8,558 nt of DNA, taken from assembly GCA_017397605.1 (NCBI GenBank), contig JAFQII010000215.1:1-8558 (forward strand). Reading direction: 5' to 3'. The notes beneath the pieces were generated by a model. That model was given only the letters and a program-made list of their open reading frames with translations, was not told where the DNA came from and did not search any database. This DNA is from Clostridia bacterium. GTDB lineage: Bacteria; Bacillota; Clostridia; Oscillospirales; CAG-382. This document shows positions 5,240 through 8,558 of this stretch, piece by piece (the first letter of the stretch is position 1; the number at the start of each line of letters is the position of its first letter). The position numbers and the translations under genes were made by a program.

Positions 5240-5878
5240 CTACTTTTTGTAGCAATTCTCCACAAGTGTATGATAGTCCTGTTTTTCAAATTCAAAGTTG
5301 CACACAGCGAACCACTCAATATTCTTTTCATCCTGATAATATGGAAATGTATAGTTTATTCTTCTGCGGTACAGCTCCTCAGTCCAGTTTTCCCCTATCC
5401 ACTTACACCATTCGGGACTATCTACATCTGCAAGAGCAATATTATCAGCATAACGAATACGATCTTCGTCGGTATATGCCGCAGTATAAAGAATTCCTCT
5501 GCGTTTTTCCTGTTCGAAAGATTCTGCTGAATGATTGACTTTTCCTATACGTCTCCATATCACTTTATCATCTTGCTTTATGACATCGGCTACAATGACA
5601 ATACAAGAAAAATCAAAATCATCCGGACAGCTCAAAATAGGGGTAATCGCGCTGTTTTGTTTAAGGACAAACTCCATAAATTTTGCATCTCCGGCATAAT
5701 CATATTCACTTGTCCAGCAAATAGCTAAATCATCGGTTGGAGAAATTGATTTTAACAACTCACTATTGTTAGACAGCCATTCATTTATATATTCATACAA
5801 TGGACGGCCATCAACAAAAAAAGCTTTTGTCTCGTATCCGGAGGATGTGAGTGAATTTCGTATTTCTATCCTGTTCAT
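5240..5878 (-). CDS. Uncharacterised 212-residue cytoplasmic protein
   Basis: I do not recognise the family. The start is sound: ATG at 5878-5876 with GGGAGG 5 nt upstream and a promoter at 6008-6036. There is no signal peptide, membrane segment or known catalytic motif. The protein is acidic and aromatic-rich, with an N-terminal segment about YETKAFFVDGRPLYEYINEWL, a hydrophobic strand CIVIVADVI near residue 92, and a C-terminal block with WCKWIGENWTEELYRRRINY and EKNIEWFAVCNFEFEK. Single-domain, Trp-rich, AT-rich orphans of this size are often immunity-like or phage-derived proteins, but nothing adjacent (toxin, integrase) supports that. The codon use is more AT-rich than its neighbours. 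It is monocistronic, bounded by its own promoter and terminator. Confidence 0.75.
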   Translation of the reverse strand: MNRIEIRNSLTSSGYETKAFFVDGRPLYEYINEWLSNNSELLKSISPTDDLAICWTSEYDYAGDAKFMEFVLKQNSAITPILSCPDDFDFSCIVIVADVIKQDDKVIWRRIGKVNHSAESFEQEKRRGILYTAAYTDEDRIRYADNIALADVDSPEWCKWIGENWTEELYRRRINYTFPYYQDEKNIEWFAVCNFEFEKQDYHTLVENCYKK

Positions 5879-5910
5879 TAGTACCTCCCGTTCCGTTTAT
5901 CGCCAGTTTC

Positions 5911-5991
5911 GCCTTTGTTATACAAAGGCATCGGGCAAAGCCCATACCCCTAAGGTTGCACGCATACTGAGGCTCCCTTGTGTAAAGGGAG
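5911..5991 (-). repeat. Three consecutive hairpins in the 5' UTR of the 212-residue gene
   Basis: Perfect stems lie at 5911-5929 (GCCTTTG/CAAAGGC), 5933-5943 (GGGC/GCCC) and 5973-5991 (CTCCCTT/AAGGGAG) within the roughly 122-nt leader between the predicted start (about 6001) and the ATG at 5878. None is followed by a T-run on the minus strand. The last resembles a dispersed CTCCCTTGTG-type repeat of gut Clostridia. They could be inserted repeats or could modulate mRNA stability or translation. Confidence 0.55.
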
Positions 5992-6007
5992 ACTTTTGAT
6001 TAGCCCC

Positions 6008-6036
6008 ATTATACCACAAATCAGCAGAGAAAGCAA
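6008..6036 (-). promoter_or_regulatory. Promoter of the 212-residue gene
   Basis: On the minus strand a perfect TATAAT (complement of 6008-6013) has an extended -10 TG, and TTGCTT (complement of 6031-6036) lies 17 nt upstream. The weak -35 is compensated by the extended -10. It abuts the repeat array starting near 6046. Confidence 0.7.
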
Positions 6037-6045
6037 GATCTATAT

Positions 6046-6240
6046 TCCGACTTCGTCGGAGTGATATTATTGCTGTCGCGATAGTGATATTGAAGCCTTG
6101 CGGCTTCAGTGATATTCTATTCGCCTCAAAAACTCGCGAAGCGAATACCACTCGGCGTAAGCCGAATATCACTGCGTAGCAATATCACTCGCAAAAGGCG
6201 AATAGAACTGGCGTGATACTCCGTTAAGAGTATCACGCCA
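6046..6240. repeat. Foldback array: three AGTGATATT units facing three inverted copies, with mini-hairpins between
   Basis: AGTGATATT occurs at 6060-6068, 6083-6091 and 6108-6116. Its reverse complement AATATCACT occurs at 6165-6173 and 6181-6189, with a one-mismatch copy at 6144-6152. Between units are small hairpins, each of different sequence: 6046-6060, 6068-6083 (one G-T), 6092-6107, 6134-6144, 6152-6165, 6173-6181 and 6189-6201. CTATTCGCCT (6117-6126) pairs with AGGCGAATAG (6196-6205). A further perfect 13-bp hairpin at 6209-6240 contains GTGATAC/GTATCAC, a variant of the same unit. The stretch has no gene. It could extrude as a branched cruciform or fold as a branched RNA, and looks like a composite palindromic repeat. 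Confidence 0.8.
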
Positions 6241-6253
6241 ACCCGAGCGCCTT

Positions 6254-6298
6254 GTTTTTTGCGCAAAAAACACCCCGAAAGCAGATGCTTTCGGGGTG
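6254..6298 (-). terminator. Intrinsic terminator of the polyamine transporter operon
   Basis: A perfect 13-bp stem, 6271-6283 with 6286-6298 (CACCCCGAAAGCA/TGCTTTCGGGGTG, 2-nt loop), is followed on the minus strand by TTTTTT (complement of 6265-6270). It lies 12 nt after the potCD stop codon. The T-run belongs to a perfect 18-bp palindrome GTTTTTTGCGCAAAAAAC (6254-6271), which gives a second, T-flanked dyad. Confidence 0.92.
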
Positions 6299-6310
6299 AG
6301 AGCGTAGCGA

Positions 6311-8269
6311 TCAACCATCGCTCTTGATTTTGTTCCAGAGCTTTTCGTAGTGCGAAAGCACTGCGGGATCGAGGTTGATATAATACGTGGACTTGACCTC
6401 GGTTTCGGGATACAGGAACTCATTGCCTTTGAGCGAGTAGTCGTCATTTTCGGTGACGCCCGTATTGGGGCAGGTATAGCAGATGTACTCTGCGTTCTGC
6501 AATGCGACGTAAGGCTCCATCATAAAGTCGAGGTACAGCATTGCCGCCTCGTAGTTCTGCGCATCCTTGGTAACGCAGAACGCATCAAAGAAGATGTTGG
6601 TGCCTTCCTTGGGCAGGTAGAACGAGAGGTGATCGCCCGTGCCGTTGTTTTCGTCCATGTTGCCGACCATCGTCAGATAGTCGCCCGCATAGTAAGCCGT
6701 GATCGCGGCGTTTTCGCCTTCCATCTTGGCAAAGACCTGGTCCATGACCCAGCCCTGCAACAGCGGAACCTGCTCGTTGATCTTTTGTGCCGCCCTGTCC
6801 CAATCGGCAAGGTTGGTCGTGTTGACATCGATTCCCAGTGCAAACTGCGCGGTCGCAAACGCATCGCGCGCGTTGTCCATGTTGAGGATCTGCCCCTTGT
6901 ATTTTTCGTTCCACATCAAAGACCACGTGCCGTCCACGTCCGCGGGATCGACCATCGTGTTGTTGTAGATCACGCCCAAATAGCCGCCCGCATACGGAAT
7001 AGAATATTCGCTCGTCGGATCGTACTCGGGGTATTTGTACTGCTCGTCGATGTAGTGGTAATTCTGCAATGCCGCATAGTCGATCTTTTGCAGGTATCCT
7101 TCTTTGAGCAGGCGCGAAACCATGTAGTCAGACGGGATCAAAATATCGTAGTTGACACCGCCGCCCGAAATGGTGGAGTACATCGCCTCGTTGCTGTCAT
7201 AAGTATCGTACACAACCTTGATGCCCGTGACCGCCTCAAACGCCAGATTGACGTCCAGCGAATCGTCCGCACCGTCGGAAATGTATTCACCCCAGTTATA
7301 GACGTACAGCGTCGTGCCAGCCAGATCGGTCGTATAATCGCGTTCCAGCTTGCCTTCCAGCTCGTCGCGGATATCCTGCAGGGTGTTCTGGCGGCTGCCG
7401 CCCGCAAACACGCAGACGGAAACGACCATGACCAGTGCAACCAGCACGCAAAGCACCTTGACCGAGCGCGTGGACGCGCCTTTTTTCTTTTCGGAGCGCA
7501 ATTGCATCAGGTTGACTGTCAGCATCAGCACCAGAATTGCCAGGAAGATCAGCGTGTACAGCGCGTAGTACGTCGGACGGATCGGTTTTTTGACCGCCGT
7601 ATACAAATTGGTCGCAAGAATCGAAAAATGTCCGTTGGTGTAATACGAAATGATAAAATCATCCAACGAAAGCGTAAACGCCATGATAAAGCCGGACAGA
7701 ATTCCCGGCACGATGCTCGGGAACGTCACCTTGCAAAACGCACGGAACGGCGTACAGCCCAAGTCCAGCGCCGCCTCGTACAGACTGCGGTCGGACTGAT
7801 ACAGCTTGGGCAAAACGTTGAGAATCACGTACGGCAGGTTAAACGTGATGTGCGCCAACAGCAAGGTCCAGAAGCCCAATACGTTGCTTCTGCCGATCGC
7901 CGCACCCGCAAAGGTAAACAGCAGCATCAGCGAGACACCCGTGATGATATCGGGGTTGGTCAGCGGAATATTGGTCACGGTGTTGACCGCGTTTTTGAGC
8001 GCACGCGATTTCATACGGTAGATACCGCACGCGGCAACCACGCCCAGCACGGTCGCAAGCGTTGCCGCCAGCACCGAAATGATGAGCGTATTGCCCAATA
8101 CTTCCATCAGATTAAAGTCGGTAAACAGGTTTTGATACCAACGCAGGGAAAAGCCCGTGAAGGTCGTCGTGCTGGCAGACGCGTTAAACGAAAACAGCAC
8201 CATGACCGCCAAGGGCGCATACAGCACCGCGAAAACAATGCCGACAAAAAGTTTGCCGAGTGTCTTCAT
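6311..8269 (-). CDS. potCD: Fused polyamine ABC transporter permease and substrate-binding protein (PotC-PotD)
   Basis: A 652-residue fusion for spermidine/putrescine uptake. Residues 1-258 are a PotC-type permease with about six helices and the EAA motif EAALDLGC...FPSIVPGI (165-190), which contacts the PotA ATPase. A basic linker SEKKKGASTRS (259-269, inside by the positive-inside rule) leads to a seventh helix (about 270-290) that carries the binding domain outside, replacing the usual lipoprotein anchor. Residues 300-652 are PotD-like: LYVYNWGEYI (321-330), IPSDYMVSRL (378-387), and a late FDAFCVTK segment with Asp562, which aligns by eye with the PotD polyamine-binding Asp. The positions matching PotD's two later tryptophans appear to be Tyr527 and Phe560, so specificity could differ. 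The ATG at 8269 overlaps the potB stop by 4 nt (ATGA) with only a weak ribosome-binding site, implying translational coupling. The gene ends the operon at a strong terminator. Confidence 0.93.
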   Translation of the reverse strand: MKTLGKLFVGIVFAVLYAPLAVMVLFSFNASASTTTFTGFSLRWYQNLFTDFNLMEVLGNTLIISVLAATLATVLGVVAACGIYRMKSRALKNAVNTVTNIPLTNPDIITGVSLMLLFTFAGAAIGRSNVLGFWTLLLAHITFNLPYVILNVLPKLYQSDRSLYEAALDLGCTPFRAFCKVTFPSIVPGILSGFIMAFTLSLDDFIISYYTNGHFSILATNLYTAVKKPIRPTYYALYTLIFLAILVLMLTVNLMQLRSEKKKGASTRSVKVLCVLVALVMVVSVCVFAGGSRQNTLQDIRDELEGKLERDYTTDLAGTTLYVYNWGEYISDGADDSLDVNLAFEAVTGIKVVYDTYDSNEAMYSTISGGGVNYDILIPSDYMVSRLLKEGYLQKIDYAALQNYHYIDEQYKYPEYDPTSEYSIPYAGGYLGVIYNNTMVDPADVDGTWSLMWNEKYKGQILNMDNARDAFATAQFALGIDVNTTNLADWDRAAQKINEQVPLLQGWVMDQVFAKMEGENAAITAYYAGDYLTMVGNMDENNGTGDHLSFYLPKEGTNIFFDAFCVTKDAQNYEAAMLYLDFMMEPYVALQNAEYICYTCPNTGVTENDDYSLKGNEFLYPETEVKSTYYINLDPAVLSHYEKLWNKIKSDG

Positions 8270-8558
8270 ACCAGCATGCGACCCCCGTCCTGGTCATCCG
8301 AGAAGCGGTTGAGGATAAACATGCTCGCCAAAATAACCACCATCAAAAGCAACGACAGCGCCGCCGCAACGGGAAGGTTGTTGTTTTGGCTGTGGATCTG
8401 GCTTTCGATCAGGTCACCGATCATAAAGTCGCCGGGGCCGCCCATTTTTTTGGAGATATAGAACGTCGAAACAGACGGAATAAACACCATGATGATGCCC
8501 GAGATTACGCCGGGCATCGAAAGCGGCAACACCACGCGGCGCACACGCTGGAACGGAC
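8266..8558 (-). CDS. potB: Polyamine ABC transporter permease PotB, C-terminal part (runs off right edge)
   Basis: The last 96 residues are in the window; the frame stays open to 8558, so the N-terminus lies outside. The end of the EAA motif, PFQRVRRVVLPLSMPGVISG, is followed by VFIPSVSTFYISKKMGGPGDFMIGDLI and a final helix PVAAALSLLLMVVILASMFIL, the PotB pattern (FIPSVSTFYI, LGG-like MGG, IGDLI). PotB pairs with PotC to form the membrane channel of the PotABCD importer. The apparent GTG start at 8544 is an internal Val codon, not a start, because homology continues upstream. The stop TGA (8268-8266) overlaps the potCD start codon. potA and the rest of potB should lie to the right. Confidence 0.92.
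   Translation of the reverse strand, partial: PFQRVRRVVLPLSMPGVISGIIMVFIPSVSTFYISKKMGGPGDFMIGDLIESQIHSQNNNLPVAAALSLLLMVVILASMFILNRFSDDQDGGRMLV

Noticed and set aside
5266..5538. Small plus-strand frames within 5266-5728
   Set aside because: They are antisense to the 212-residue gene, which has better start signals, a promoter and a terminator.
5918..6172. 84-codon minus-strand frame upstream of the 212-residue gene
   Set aside because: It covers promoter, UTR hairpins and the repeat array; the translation is repeat-derived and there is no ribosome-binding site.
6046..6205. Repeat array considered as CRISPR or an integron attC site
   Set aside because: The 9-bp units occur in both orientations with self-complementary inserts, which does not fit CRISPR; I could not place attC R-box/L-box core sites and no integrase is present.
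6350..8461. 703-codon open frame on the plus strand
   Set aside because: It is antisense to potB/potCD; its Arg/His/Gln-rich translation is the mirror of the GC-biased codons of the real genes and has no ribosome-binding site or recognisable domain.

Overview
The window looks like a stretch of chromosome from an anaerobic, low-to-mid GC Firmicute, most likely a gut Clostridia/Oscillospirales-type bacterium. The evidence is strong GGAGG ribosome-binding sites, textbook sigma-A promoters with 17-bp spacers, a rubredoxin-type gene start at the left edge, a fused PotC-PotD polyamine transporter, and intergenic DNA full of hairpin repeats of a kind common in that group. I cannot name the species from sequence alone. 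The ABC exporter, the oxidoreductase and the polyamine transporter read as mid-GC core-like genes. The lipoprotein gene (2269-3390) and the 212-residue gene (5240-5878) are visibly more AT-rich and may be accessory.

Layout, left to right. (1) 1-31, minus: the first ten codons of a rubredoxin-type protein, with its own strong promoter and a palindrome upstream. (2) 157-1884, minus: a complete MsbA/MdlB-type ABC exporter half-transporter. (3) 1885-2268: a divergent control region with two well-formed promoters, each followed by a TAAACAAAGTT block. The rightward promoter leads into a structured leader of about 200 nt that ends in a clear intrinsic terminator immediately before the next gene's ribosome-binding site. 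(4) 2269-3390, plus: a secreted WG-repeat lipoprotein with five 16-residue tandem repeats after the lipid anchor. (5) 3391-3940: no gene; a foldback element bounded by inverted repeats, an orphan minus-strand terminator, then the promoter of the next gene. (6) 3941-5020, plus: a Gfo/Idh/MocA NAD(P)-dependent oxidoreductase. (7) 5021-5239: paired GC-rich hairpins and a probably bidirectional terminator. (8) 5240-5878, minus: an unrecognised 212-residue protein with a clear promoter and a hairpin-filled 5' UTR. (9) 5879-6310: that UTR, an array of three 9-mers facing three inverted copies with small hairpins between them, and the terminator of the right-hand operon. (10) 6311-8558, minus: the end of a polyamine uptake operon, with the PotB C-terminus overlapping a PotC-PotD fusion by 4 nt. 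The rest of potB, and presumably potA, lie beyond the right edge.

The genes do not form one pathway. They are separate transcription units divided by repeat-rich spacers. The strongest candidate for something undescribed is the 2047-2251 leader. It has a closing stem of about 20 bp, internal hairpins, a long-range 15-bp pairing from a hairpin loop to the terminator base, and a competing antiterminator, which is the logic of a riboswitch, an attenuator or a stand-alone small RNA. The second is the 6046-6240 foldback array. All RNA and DNA structures here were found by eye, not by folding software.
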